A stretch of 42,778 nt of DNA, from positions 1 to 42,778 of the IMG/VR virus record IMGVR_UViG_3300037557_000148, one strand, 5' to 3'. Shown one piece after another: positions 23,212 through 30,552 of the stretch. The position numbers and the translations under genes are program-made. A model generated the notes under the pieces. That model had not been told where the DNA came from. It worked only from the letters and a program-made list of their open reading frames with translations, and did not search any database. This stretch comes from a virus. Position 1 is the first letter of the stretch. Every line of letters begins with the position of its first letter.

Positions 23212-23927
23212 GCAAACCAAAGCAACTATGGATAGTAGATTTCGACAACGGTGGTTCAGCCACTAAATCGGCTTACTACGCTACCAATCAGAATATCAAG
23301 TGTTGGGAACCATGGGTATACATGAAGGGTTCTCGTAGCGCTTACGATTACCCAGCAACGCATGACCGTGTGATGAACATAATGCAGTTCGCTCTTGAAG
23401 AGCACGAGAACCTATGGGGAGTTCTTGTTAGTGGTATAGACCAATGGGACAGCGTGGCAACCAACTGTATGCGCATTGCTGATTTGGGATTATCCAAAGA
23501 CGGTATCGAAGCAGCAGACAACAGAGGTGCAGGCGATAACAAGAGAGTGCAGAACCAATGGGATTGGGCTGTGAGAGTGACGCGTTTCCACCAGTTGACT
23601 GCAATGTGCAGAGCGCTCGTTAAGAGAGGGGTGCGTGTGTTTTGGGAGACTCACATGAAAGACGTATACAAGGATGGCAAGGTAACACAGACTGACGGAC
23701 TCCCAGCATGGGAAAAGAGCAGCGCTGGTTACATGTTCCAAATCATACACTGTAAGAGGAAAGACATACGTGATGAAGATGGTAACGCAGTGGGCGAAGA
23801 GTTTAGTGCAACGTTTGTGAAGAGCAAGACGGATGCCTCACTACAGGGGCAAAGGATGGTCGTGCTCACTACCGAACAGGGCAAGCAACCTAACTTCATG
23901 GGTCTACCGGAACTTGAGAGGTTGTAA
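23208..23927 (+). CDS. RecA-like ATPase, C-terminal part with Walker B (split gene)
   Basis: 239 residues. It opens directly at the strand that should follow Walker A: KQLWIVDFDNGGSATKSAYY (Walker B-like D11/D13). It continues through WGVLVSGIDQWDS (second acidic strand), a helical region with RVTRFHQLTAMCRALVKRG and VRVFWETHMKD (sensor-like strand ending in His). There is no Walker A. Together with the 22629 product it would complete one RecA-type core. It probably forms a two-chain ATPase acting in recombination, DNA loading or strand exchange. GGGAGAAG precedes the start, so it is translated separately. Confidence 0.72.
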   Translation: MSKPKQLWIVDFDNGGSATKSAYYATNQNIKCWEPWVYMKGSRSAYDYPATHDRVMNIMQFALEEHENLWGVLVSGIDQWDSVATNCMRIADLGLSKDGIEAADNRGAGDNKRVQNQWDWAVRVTRFHQLTAMCRALVKRGVRVFWETHMKDVYKDGKVTQTDGLPAWEKSSAGYMFQIIHCKRKDIRDEDGNAVGEEFSATFVKSKTDASLQGQRMVVLTTEQGKQPNFMGLPELERL

Positions 23928-24133
23928 TGAGCGTAAGATTGCATTGTGATTTTTGCTATAGACACATGGGCAACGCACAAACATATTCTGAGTATTGGTT
24001 GAAGGTAAGACCACAATTGATGTGTGCATTCTGCCAAGACGAACACGGCGATTACGGCGACACAATTGTTGGGATTGGCGATAAGGCCACTGCCTACACA
24101 AAAGAAGAATGGGAAGAGAAGGTGATTGAATGA
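23927..24133 (+). CDS. zinc-binding small protein
   Basis: 68 residues, sharing one base with the previous stop (TAATG). CDFC near residue 7 and CAFC near 33 form a treble-clef or ribbon-like zinc site. The C-terminal half is acidic. Not recognised. Confidence 0.6.
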   Translation: MSVRLHCDFCYRHMGNAQTYSEYWLKVRPQLMCAFCQDEHGDYGDTIVGIGDKATAYTKEEWEEKVIE

Positions 24134-24255
24134 GAACAAGATTGACTGGAATACGATGCACGAAATGTAGTAAATATGTCGAGATGAAATCTCCGAAGGC
24201 GTATTGGGGTCATTGTGGCTGTTCAACATGGAAATTATCGAGGGTGATTGAATGA
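24130..24255 (+). CDS. zinc-ribbon microprotein
   Basis: 41 residues, ATGA overlap at both ends. IRCTKCSKYVEMK then GHCGCSTWKL gives a CxxC...CxC site for one zinc ion. Basic overall. Coupled placement supports translation. Confidence 0.58.
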   Translation: MRTRLTGIRCTKCSKYVEMKSPKAYWGHCGCSTWKLSRVIE

Positions 24256-24341
24256 GTGTGTTCTATTGCTACGATTGTGACTCACATTGGGATTCGGATT
24301 GGTTAGAACATTGTCCTTGTAAAGAAGGTGAAGAAGAATGA
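24252..24341 (+). CDS. zinc-binding microprotein
   Basis: 29 residues, ATGA overlap at both ends. CYDC (6-9), H13 and CPC (26-28 region) could bind a single zinc. Acidic tail. Its reality rests on the start/stop coupling and the GGTGAAGAAG site it supplies to the next gene. Confidence 0.5.
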   Translation: MSVFYCYDCDSHWDSDWLEHCPCKEGEEE

Positions 24342-24640
24342 TTGACGAATACGGAAATGAACAGACTGTTGGCTCTAAAGAGTTTGAAGAATACTTACAT
24401 TATAGAATGGATAAAGAGTTCTGTAATGATATTGCATGTGGTGATATGAACAAAGACTTAGCAATACAATACGCACATGAGTTTTACACTTATGCTCTTG
24501 GTTTACAATCAAAAGTCAAACGGTTGCGTAAGGAAGTCAAAGATTACCACACTCGTTTGCAGAACCTTTGGGACAGTGAATTGATACCCGAAGACACGGA
24601 CTTTTGGATTGAACTCAAGGAATTATTGGAGGTTGATTGA
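24338..24640 (+). CDS. hypothetical helical protein
   Basis: 100 residues, helical, with a basic coiled-coil segment (LQSKVKRLRKEVKDYHTRLQ) and an acidic C-terminus. It directly precedes the clamp gene with no gap. Not recognised. Confidence 0.62.
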   Translation: MIDEYGNEQTVGSKEFEEYLHYRMDKEFCNDIACGDMNKDLAIQYAHEFYTYALGLQSKVKRLRKEVKDYHTRLQNLWDSELIPEDTDFWIELKELLEVD

Positions 24641-25408
24641 ATGGCACACATGACGCTAGATAAGAAGGAGTGGCTGAGCCATCTAGGTCAGTTCGACACC
24701 AATATCAACGACCTGATGCTCACTATCTACGATGACCCAAAATGCTTGGGCTATGCAGCAGGATATCAGACACACTTCTACAGAGTGTATCAGCAATACC
24801 CGAACACCGATACCAAAGCAGGCGTCATTCACATATCAGATTTGGATAAAGTCTGTGCCTTCTTGAAGAAGTGCAATGGAGATGTCAAGATAAAGCACGC
24901 AAAAGGGGGCAAGACTCTCTATGTGACTGGCGGGAAACTCAAGATGACCCTACCTATTATGGATATGAAGAGCAGCAAATTAGTGCCTACATATGAGAAA
25001 TTAGTAAAGGCGGCTGAGGAATCCAGTTGGGCTTCATTCGGTAACGACACATACACTCTCTATGGTAAAACTCAATTGTCTGATATACTGAAATTATCAG
25101 GCTTGAAGAACATCGTGAAAAGCAATTCGGACTACGTGATATCAGCAGATGCCACAAGCAACGAGATAGCAATATCGGTGGGAAAAACACACAGCACCAA
25201 ATTGTTCGCTACTGGAGAACTCAAGGATGCAGAGGGGCCAAAACACACAGTTACGTCTAACTTCGGTCCATGGTTACTCCCCTGTCTTGGTTTAGTAGAC
25301 CCCGCCATGCCTACACGCATACACTTTGGTGATGCTACTGGCTTCGTTGTGAGACAGGCAGACAACATGGTCAAGCGCCTGCTGATAATTATAGACCAGC
25401 AGGAGTGA
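24641..25408 (+). CDS. PCNA-like sliding clamp
   Basis: 255 residues, matching the ~245-260 of archaeal PCNA. Sequence identity is low, but the two-domain clamp layout can be followed: a first domain ending near residue 110 (GKTLYVTGGKLKMTLPIM), a linker, and a second domain with SNSDYVISADATSNEIAIS and LPCLGLVDPAMPTRIHFGDA. The last matches the PCNA C-terminal 'P.xxxxxxGxxG.xxfxlAP' strands. It sits immediately before PolB in the clamp-loader operon. It would tether PolB and other partners to DNA. GGAGGTTGATTG precedes the ATG. Confidence 0.8.
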   Translation: MAHMTLDKKEWLSHLGQFDTNINDLMLTIYDDPKCLGYAAGYQTHFYRVYQQYPNTDTKAGVIHISDLDKVCAFLKKCNGDVKIKHAKGGKTLYVTGGKLKMTLPIMDMKSSKLVPTYEKLVKAAEESSWASFGNDTYTLYGKTQLSDILKLSGLKNIVKSNSDYVISADATSNEIAISVGKTHSTKLFATGELKDAEGPKHTVTSNFGPWLLPCLGLVDPAMPTRIHFGDATGFVVRQADNMVKRLLIIIDQQE

Positions 25409-25413
25409 AATGG

Positions 25414-27789
25414 ATGATAATCAACCACTACTATCCCGAAGATAACTGGGATGTCGGAAGCCCTCATCTATACTTGAGGTATCGTGGAAAGGACGGGGCG
25501 CTAGTCGTTCGCACCATCGACCCCAATCACGCACACAAGCCATTGGACTACGTGCCTCCCCATTGTTGGATACCTGTTGATACTCATCCAAGGAAACTCA
25601 GCCGCGTCACTGCGCGATATCCGGGACTCAAAATCAACGACACTATACAAGCGACAGGTATAGACCAAGTCAAACTCATGCGACTAGATGTTCCTAATCC
25701 TTCTTTATTGTATGAGGTGAAGAAGGAACTCCAAACTTACGAGGCTGACATTCCATACGAAGACCAAGTAATGATACACATGTATCCCAACACCAAGGAG
25801 ATACCTGAATTCCATCCGAGGATTTGGTATTTTGATATGGAATGGCAGCCACAAGAGCCTCACGAAGGTGCAATCACCATGATTGCAATCGATGACACTC
25901 ATGCAGATGAGCCTGTCATTTTCGCTTGGAACGAAAACACGAAGGAGACAGAAGTAGACCACATAGAAAGAGAGAGTGGATACATGCGTTATCTCTACAG
26001 CAATGAAGAGGACATGCTTACTGGCTTTCTAGAGCATTTGAATGCTTGCGACCCCGATATGTTGGTAGCACACGCTATGATGTGGGCAGATTTACCGAAG
26101 TTAGTAGAGAGATTAGGGCGTAGAGCGAGTCTACTTAGTCCCTTGAAGCAAGTATTAAGGCCGAATAAGAAGGGATACTACAAGGAAATCTCACAACCCA
26201 TTCTAGGTAGATTATGTTATGACACGGCTCTACCATGGATGGAAGGCAGCGGTCTTGAAGCGATGTGGCACAAAAGTGGAAGAGGAACATTCAGGAGTAA
26301 GAAACTGGCTTCGATTGCCGAGGACTTGGAATTAGACAAGGAATTCGGAGAAGAAGGAGTAAAAATGAATGCGGACGTATTTACTTGGTGGGTTGAGAAT
26401 TTCGATGAGTTCGTGGATTATTGTGTGAGAGATACTACTTTGTTGAGAAAATGCAGCGAAAGAATCAAGGCAATACCATATCACTTGGCTATGCAAAAGT
26501 ATTGCGGCATCCCATTCAAAAGCACATGCAAAGTATCGAGATACATACGCGGGCTGATATCTAGGAAAACCGATTTGAAAGCAAAAACGTCCTATAACAG
26601 AAAGAGGAACGAGTATAGAGCAGCAACAGTTCCCGATACCATTGGAGGTAGATGGGAAAAAGTAGCATGTATCGACTTCAAGTCAATGTATCCATCTATA
26701 TTTGTCGATGCTAACCTTTGTCCAACTACCAAGAGGTATTCGGCAGGCGAGAACATCAGAAGCGTGCCCAATGGGACACACTGGGATACAACAAGCACAG
26801 GCATTATTCCATCAGTCATTCAGGGTATGCTAGAATTGAGAGCAGAATACAAGAAATTGCTGAAAGAAGCCAAGACTGATGAAGAGAAGTTACAATACGA
26901 CATGATGCAGACCGCAGTGAAGGTAGCCACCAACGCCGCGTATGGATACGTATCGCAGAAGGAGGTTGGTGGAGCATGGATAGACCCAGACATAGGGGCG
27001 ACCATTACCTATTATGGCAGGCAGTGCATTGAAACCTTGCTTATTGAAAGTGACAAAGCAGGCTACAAGGCACTAGCAGGACACACAGACTCAGGCTATA
27101 TTCAAATCCCATTTGATAAAACAGAAGAACATCTCGCTAAACTGAATAATTACATTCAGAAGAAATACGATTTGCCGAATATGGAAATAGAACTTGAGGC
27201 ATACTTTGACTACTGGTTGACTGCTGATGTAAAGAATCAGAACTTTGGCATCATGGTGTGGCCTCCTGAGAAGAAGGGCCATTTGAAAGTAACAGGGTTT
27301 TCCTACAAGGCATCTATCGTATCGCCTTTGACCAAGGAAATACAGGGACAGATATTCCAAATGATAGGCACAGGGGCAGAAGAGGATGAGGTAACTGCAT
27401 TCATCAGACCAATAGCAAAAGAGGTATTGGCTGGTGAGCGCACAGTAGAGCAACTGGCGCCCTACGGAAGAATTGGACAGGACGAGTATCAGAGAGCACC
27501 ACCTATGGCTGTGAGGGGGGCATACTACTACAACGACCATATCAACTCCAAAGAGCCATTCAGGACAGGGGATAGCCTACAGTGGATATACACAATAGGC
27601 ACACCTGATGATAAGCCCCACACACTAGTGGTAGGATTCAGGGACGCCTCTGAGATTAGCGACTATCACATCGATTACGGAATGTGCGTAGATAAGTTCA
27701 TCAAGGCCAAAATCAAGAACATCTACCGAGTGCTGGATTGGGATTTGAACAGGGCATCAGGAGCACCTATGCCCAAGAAACACTGGTGA
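25414..27789 (+). CDS. family B DNA polymerase
   Basis: 791 residues; ATG 25414 is chosen because GGAG (25402-25405) is eight bases upstream, though GTG 25405 overlaps the clamp stop. The 3'-5' exonuclease domain has Exo I YFDMEW (D141, E143) and Exo III YCVRDTTL. Polymerase motifs are A DFKSMYPSI (D421), B KVATNAAYG (K503, N507, Y510, G511) and C AGHTDSGY (H557, T558, D559). The usual motif C is DTDS, so the first Asp is replaced by His while the essential second Asp is kept. The thumb-region KxY motif is also divergent (KKGH). It is the replicative polymerase of the virus and has no intein. Confidence 0.95.
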   Translation: MIINHYYPEDNWDVGSPHLYLRYRGKDGALVVRTIDPNHAHKPLDYVPPHCWIPVDTHPRKLSRVTARYPGLKINDTIQATGIDQVKLMRLDVPNPSLLYEVKKELQTYEADIPYEDQVMIHMYPNTKEIPEFHPRIWYFDMEWQPQEPHEGAITMIAIDDTHADEPVIFAWNENTKETEVDHIERESGYMRYLYSNEEDMLTGFLEHLNACDPDMLVAHAMMWADLPKLVERLGRRASLLSPLKQVLRPNKKGYYKEISQPILGRLCYDTALPWMEGSGLEAMWHKSGRGTFRSKKLASIAEDLELDKEFGEEGVKMNADVFTWWVENFDEFVDYCVRDTTLLRKCSERIKAIPYHLAMQKYCGIPFKSTCKVSRYIRGLISRKTDLKAKTSYNRKRNEYRAATVPDTIGGRWEKVACIDFKSMYPSIFVDANLCPTTKRYSAGENIRSVPNGTHWDTTSTGIIPSVIQGMLELRAEYKKLLKEAKTDEEKLQYDMMQTAVKVATNAAYGYVSQKEVGGAWIDPDIGATITYYGRQCIETLLIESDKAGYKALAGHTDSGYIQIPFDKTEEHLAKLNNYIQKKYDLPNMEIELEAYFDYWLTADVKNQNFGIMVWPPEKKGHLKVTGFSYKASIVSPLTKEIQGQIFQMIGTGAEEDEVTAFIRPIAKEVLAGERTVEQLAPYGRIGQDEYQRAPPMAVRGAYYYNDHINSKEPFRTGDSLQWIYTIGTPDDKPHTLVVGFRDASEISDYHIDYGMCVDKFIKAKIKNIYRVLDWDLNRASGAPMPKKHW

Positions 27790-27793
27790 TATC

Positions 27794-27967
27794 ATGAAAT
27801 CAATTCAACAGAGCACAAAGAGATTCATCAATTGGAGGCATCGCTGTCGTTTTTGCAATAGTCCAAGAATACCGCTAGTAAAAATGACCTATGGCCCGAA
27901 CAAGAAAGAAGTATTACAATGTAGGAATTGTGGTAAACAAACAGATGCGCTTGTAAGAAATTATTGA
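27794..27967 (+). CDS. zinc-ribbon microprotein
   Basis: 57 residues, started by ATG 27794 after GGTGATATC. Basic N-terminus, then CRFC (18-21) and CRNC (43-46), a classical four-Cys ribbon. Its stop codon lies in the first bases of promoter copy 5. Possibly a polymerase or transcription accessory; function not known. Confidence 0.6.
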   Translation: MKSIQQSTKRFINWRHRCRFCNSPRIPLVKMTYGPNKKEVLQCRNCGKQTDALVRNY

Positions 27968-27989
27968 CTATATAAACAAGGAATGAAAG
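27964..27989 (+). promoter_or_regulatory. conserved early-type promoter, copy 5
   Basis: TTGACTATATAAACAAGG with TATATAAA at 27969-27976, 28 bases before ATG 27997. It overlaps the stop codon of the preceding microprotein. Confidence 0.85.
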
Positions 27990-27996
27990 TGAAATT

Positions 27997-28314
27997 ATGT
28001 GGATTGGAATGAATAATAGTTGGCTAAGCATAGTCAAGAATAGAAATGATGAACGAACGTTATTAGTGAGGGCAAGAGACCTCGAACATATACTAGTGGC
28101 GTTCCCTGATTGCGACCACTTCAAGGACAATACGGCTGACTATCCGTATAGAGCCTACATTGCGAGAGAAGAGGTGGCGGAGAAAATTGCAAAAGAACTA
28201 ACGGAGATACAATATGATAACTTCAAAGCGTCTGTGCTAGACCCCGTTTTATTAGACACATACCATTCCGTATGGACAGAGATTGCTATGTCGTATGCAA
28301 ACCGCATGAGGTGA
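27997..28314 (+). CDS. conserved phage-type protein of unknown function
   Basis: 105 residues. The layout MWIG...LSIVKNRNDERTLLVRAR, DYPYRAYIAREE, IQYDNFKASV and DTYHSVWTEI matches, from memory, a small protein common in actinobacteria and their phages (MWVxTxxGFxSVV...LMVRAR...ADYxYRxxVPR...IDYxNFK...YHxVW). Its function is not established. It opens a promoter-headed operon and probably starts at or near the transcript 5' end. Confidence 0.68.
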   Translation: MWIGMNNSWLSIVKNRNDERTLLVRARDLEHILVAFPDCDHFKDNTADYPYRAYIAREEVAEKIAKELTEIQYDNFKASVLDPVLLDTYHSVWTEIAMSYANRMR

Positions 28315-28318
28315 ATGA

Positions 28319-28519
28319 ATGAGCAGAATTGAAGATGAAGTATGCAAGAAAATACAGGGAAGAGCGGCAGTAGGTAAAGAGAAGTATGGAGTAACTATGG
28401 AAACTGCACCATTAACAAGGATAGAGTGGTTGATACACGCCCAAGAAGAGGCTATGGATTTAGCAGTTTATCTACAGAAACTAATAGAGATGGAACAAAT
28501 GTTTGAGGTAGAACTATGA
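28319..28519 (+). CDS. MazG-like nucleotide pyrophosphohydrolase-type protein
   Basis: 66 residues, all helical. GRAAVGKEKYGVTMETAPLT then EWLIHAQEEAMDLAVYLQKL fits the core of small all-alpha NTP pyrophosphatase relatives found in phages, where a 'kYG' turn is followed by a helix with the metal-binding EExxD (here QEEAMD). It would hydrolyse an NTP or dNTP to the monophosphate, possibly sanitising the nucleotide pool. It is shorter than full MazG domains, so activity is uncertain. GAGGTGAATGA precedes it. Confidence 0.62.
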   Translation: MSRIEDEVCKKIQGRAAVGKEKYGVTMETAPLTRIEWLIHAQEEAMDLAVYLQKLIEMEQMFEVEL

Positions 28520-28641
28520 GTGATTTAGAGAAATGGAGTGAAAGACACTTTGGTGAACTAGCCTTTTGGCGGACACTCGCAGCAGGTGTTAATATCCTTC
28601 TTTCCCTAGTAGTGATAGCGAAGGTCTTTGGGGCGATATGA
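28516..28641 (+). CDS. 41-residue membrane microprotein
   Basis: ATGA overlap with the previous gene and TGATGA overlap with the next. Amphipathic N-terminus (MSDLEKWSERHFGEL), then one transmembrane helix (LAAGVNILLSLVVIAKVFGAI) reaching the C-terminus. Holin-like in size only; no evidence for lysis function. Confidence 0.52.
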   Translation: MSDLEKWSERHFGELAFWRTLAAGVNILLSLVVIAKVFGAI

Positions 28642-28808
28642 TGAAATGTTGCATATGTAATGAAGAAATACCTGTCGAGGCACACGGTTGGGACAAAGGG
28701 CATCACGCTGGCCCAATAGTGCCTGAAGGTAGATGTTGCAATGATTGCCAATACAAACACGTTATTCCTGCAAGGATTAGAAGGATTAAAGGAGATGATG
28801 ATGAATGA
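28638..28808 (+). CDS. conserved phage zinc-binding microprotein (GRCCNDC type)
   Basis: 56 residues. CCICNEEI...AHGWDKGHHAGPIVPEGRCC NDC...VIPARI is the pattern, as I recall it, of a small protein present in very many tailed phages of bacteria (CxxCGxxI...GxNAxPxxxGRCCxxCNxxxVIPARL). Two CxxC-like knuckles bind one zinc. Function unknown. Its presence in an archaeal virus suggests exchange with, or common ancestry among, tailed viruses. It overlaps both neighbours. Confidence 0.65.
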   Translation: MMKCCICNEEIPVEAHGWDKGHHAGPIVPEGRCCNDCQYKHVIPARIRRIKGDDDE

Positions 28809-28930
28809 TATCACAGTGTAATTGCGGATGGTCAGGATTGACTACGACTTACATGTCGCAGGGAAAACCTACGTGTCCGAACTGTCGAAAGCCATTCACC
28901 AAGATGAGATGTGAAGGGTGTTCAGAATGA
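28805..28930 (+). CDS. zinc-ribbon microprotein
   Basis: 41 residues in ATGA overlaps on both sides. CNCG (5-8), CPNC (29-32) and CEGC (near the end) supply more than four Cys ligands. Basic middle (RKPFTKMR). Function unknown. Confidence 0.55.
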   Translation: MISQCNCGWSGLTTTYMSQGKPTCPNCRKPFTKMRCEGCSE

Positions 28931-29208
28931 GCGATAACAGAAAGAAGGCCAAGTTTAGAGATTGTGAGAACTGTTGTGGTCGAAAGACCAATGCTAAGGA
29001 TGGTATATGTCATCGATGTATAGTTGAAGACTATGGTGGAGATAGAGAAATGTTTAGGCGTGAACTCTATTTGAAAACTCATTGTGGTTGTGGGAAGGAA
29101 CTAACAGATTTTCAAGTTGATTATGGGATTGTTATAGATTGGATATATGGTTGCCCTACTCATGATTTTCCGTATAATGATGAGCGAATTAAGAGGTTGT
29201 TACTATGA
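28927..29208 (+). CDS. zinc-binding small protein
   Basis: 93 residues from ATG 28927 (ATGA overlap; an upstream in-frame ATG at 28918 is less likely). CENCCGRK...ICHRC (~13-31) forms a ribbon and CGCGKELTDFQVDYG...YGCPTHDF a second Cys/His site. Not recognised. Confidence 0.62.
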   Translation: MSDNRKKAKFRDCENCCGRKTNAKDGICHRCIVEDYGGDREMFRRELYLKTHCGCGKELTDFQVDYGIVIDWIYGCPTHDFPYNDERIKRLLL

Positions 29209-30203
29209 GCGAGTTCGTGAAGTTTAACCCCAACAAGACAACACTCCTTGAAAGGGGCGCAGAAGCACCAAATGCCGAGTTGCAGAAATCCTATGATGAA
29301 AGCACATACGCATGGCAACCGGGTATGACTAATGACGATGGAGTGCCTCTAAAACTGAGAGTCACTAAGTCGTCATTGGGCAATCACGGATGGTGTCCTC
29401 ACTCATACAAGTTGAATCACATATACAAACTCAAGCAGGAAGAGAACGAGGATATGGTGCGTGGAACAAACGTGCACAACATCGTTGAGTATTTTTGGAG
29501 TGCTATACCTGATGTAATAGATGAAGCGATTGAACACTTGGAGAATGGAGAGAAGAGAGTAGCAAAGGCCACACTTTACTCCGTTATACCTAGCCCACCA
29601 CAACCATATCTTTTGGGTGAAGAGGAAGTAATAGACACGTGGTTTGAATGGCAATGGAATAGATTTGTTATCACAGAAGGCATCGATTGGATGGCTACAG
29701 GTAACGAAGTGTCTGCACATGCCCAGTTAGACATAGAGGTAGACGGACAGATAATACCCATCCATCTGAGAGGCTTCATAGATACGATATTCCCTGATGG
29801 TGACGGCGGTTCTATACTAATGGAATTGAAGACCGGTAAATGGAATCCCAAGAAAGCAAAGAGCATGAGAGAAGAAATGCAATTCTACAAACTCATGCTA
29901 GAAGAAGGTGGGTATGCGAAATATCTACCAATAACTCATTGGGCATGGGAGTTCCCCAGAGGATGGGCCAACGGTGGAACTAAGGCCGAATGGGAATTAG
30001 AGGATACAAGCATCCGAAAAACCAGTTACGCACCGAGAACTGTGATAAACAACATCAAAAAACTAGTGAGAGCGCATATAACAGATTCATTTGAACCCAC
30101 ACCAAAGACATGGCGGGCTAAAAATGGAGAACAAGGCTCTAATTGCCACTATTGTAGTTACATGGACTTATGTCCAGCATGGAGCGCAGAAAAGGAGGAA
30201 TAA
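29205..30203 (+). CDS. Cas4/RecB-type iron-sulfur PD-(D/E)XK nuclease
   Basis: 332 residues. Order of motifs: CPHSYKL (C64), RGTNVHNIVE (motif I His), GFID (D193), MELKTGKW (E207, K209), MQFYKLML (Q226 and Tyr of the QxxxY motif), and C-terminal CHYCSYMDLC (C314, C317, C323). C64 with the three C-terminal cysteines forms the 4Fe-4S site typical of Cas4 and AddB-like nucleases. It should degrade DNA exonucleolytically, for recombination, end-processing or host-DNA breakdown. No CRISPR array or other cas gene is near, so it belongs to the stand-alone viral Cas4-like group. It starts in ATGA overlap. Confidence 0.88.
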   Translation: MSEFVKFNPNKTTLLERGAEAPNAELQKSYDESTYAWQPGMTNDDGVPLKLRVTKSSLGNHGWCPHSYKLNHIYKLKQEENEDMVRGTNVHNIVEYFWSAIPDVIDEAIEHLENGEKRVAKATLYSVIPSPPQPYLLGEEEVIDTWFEWQWNRFVITEGIDWMATGNEVSAHAQLDIEVDGQIIPIHLRGFIDTIFPDGDGGSILMELKTGKWNPKKAKSMREEMQFYKLMLEEGGYAKYLPITHWAWEFPRGWANGGTKAEWELEDTSIRKTSYAPRTVINNIKKLVRAHITDSFEPTPKTWRAKNGEQGSNCHYCSYMDLCPAWSAEKEE

Positions 30204-30204
30204 T

Positions 30205-30546
30205 ATGAACGTGAAAAAAGAAAAGATGAAGAAAAACATAGACCAAACCGAGCAAACTCTCAGAGATTTAGTGTATGGAGACAATAGAAGTATGGAAGTG
30301 AATGTGGTATACGGTCTGTTAGGTGACAAGGATTACGCCTTGAAACTGACCAAGCAACTGACATTAGATGCATATGTGTATACAAAGAATGCAGATGTAA
30401 TAGTGTCATTTCTAGTGTTAGACGTAACTATAAATCGCAGAGCATTCTTGGCTAAAAAGCATAGTAGCAGGCCAATCAGCCCAGAAGGGCTTGCTGTATT
30501 GATACACAAATCCGCTAGGAAATTACAAAATTACAAGTATGAGTGA
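30205..30546 (+). CDS. hypothetical protein
   Basis: 113 residues; AAAGGAGG at 30191-30198 fixes the start at ATG 30205. Lys-rich N-terminus (MNVKKEKMKKNIDQTEQTL), then a strand-rich core (YVYTKNADVIVSFLVLDVTINRR) and a basic tail. It lies between nuclease and primase. Not recognised. Confidence 0.65.
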   Translation: MNVKKEKMKKNIDQTEQTLRDLVYGDNRSMEVNVVYGLLGDKDYALKLTKQLTLDAYVYTKNADVIVSFLVLDVTINRRAFLAKKHSSRPISPEGLAVLIHKSARKLQNYKYE

Positions 30547-30552
30547 TTTGAG

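Noticed and set aside
25414-27789. Intein in the PolB gene
   Set aside because: Motifs A, B and C are uninterrupted at normal spacing and total length is ordinary.
28516-28641. Holin
   Set aside because: A 41-residue one-helix protein with no endolysin nearby is not enough to call a holin.
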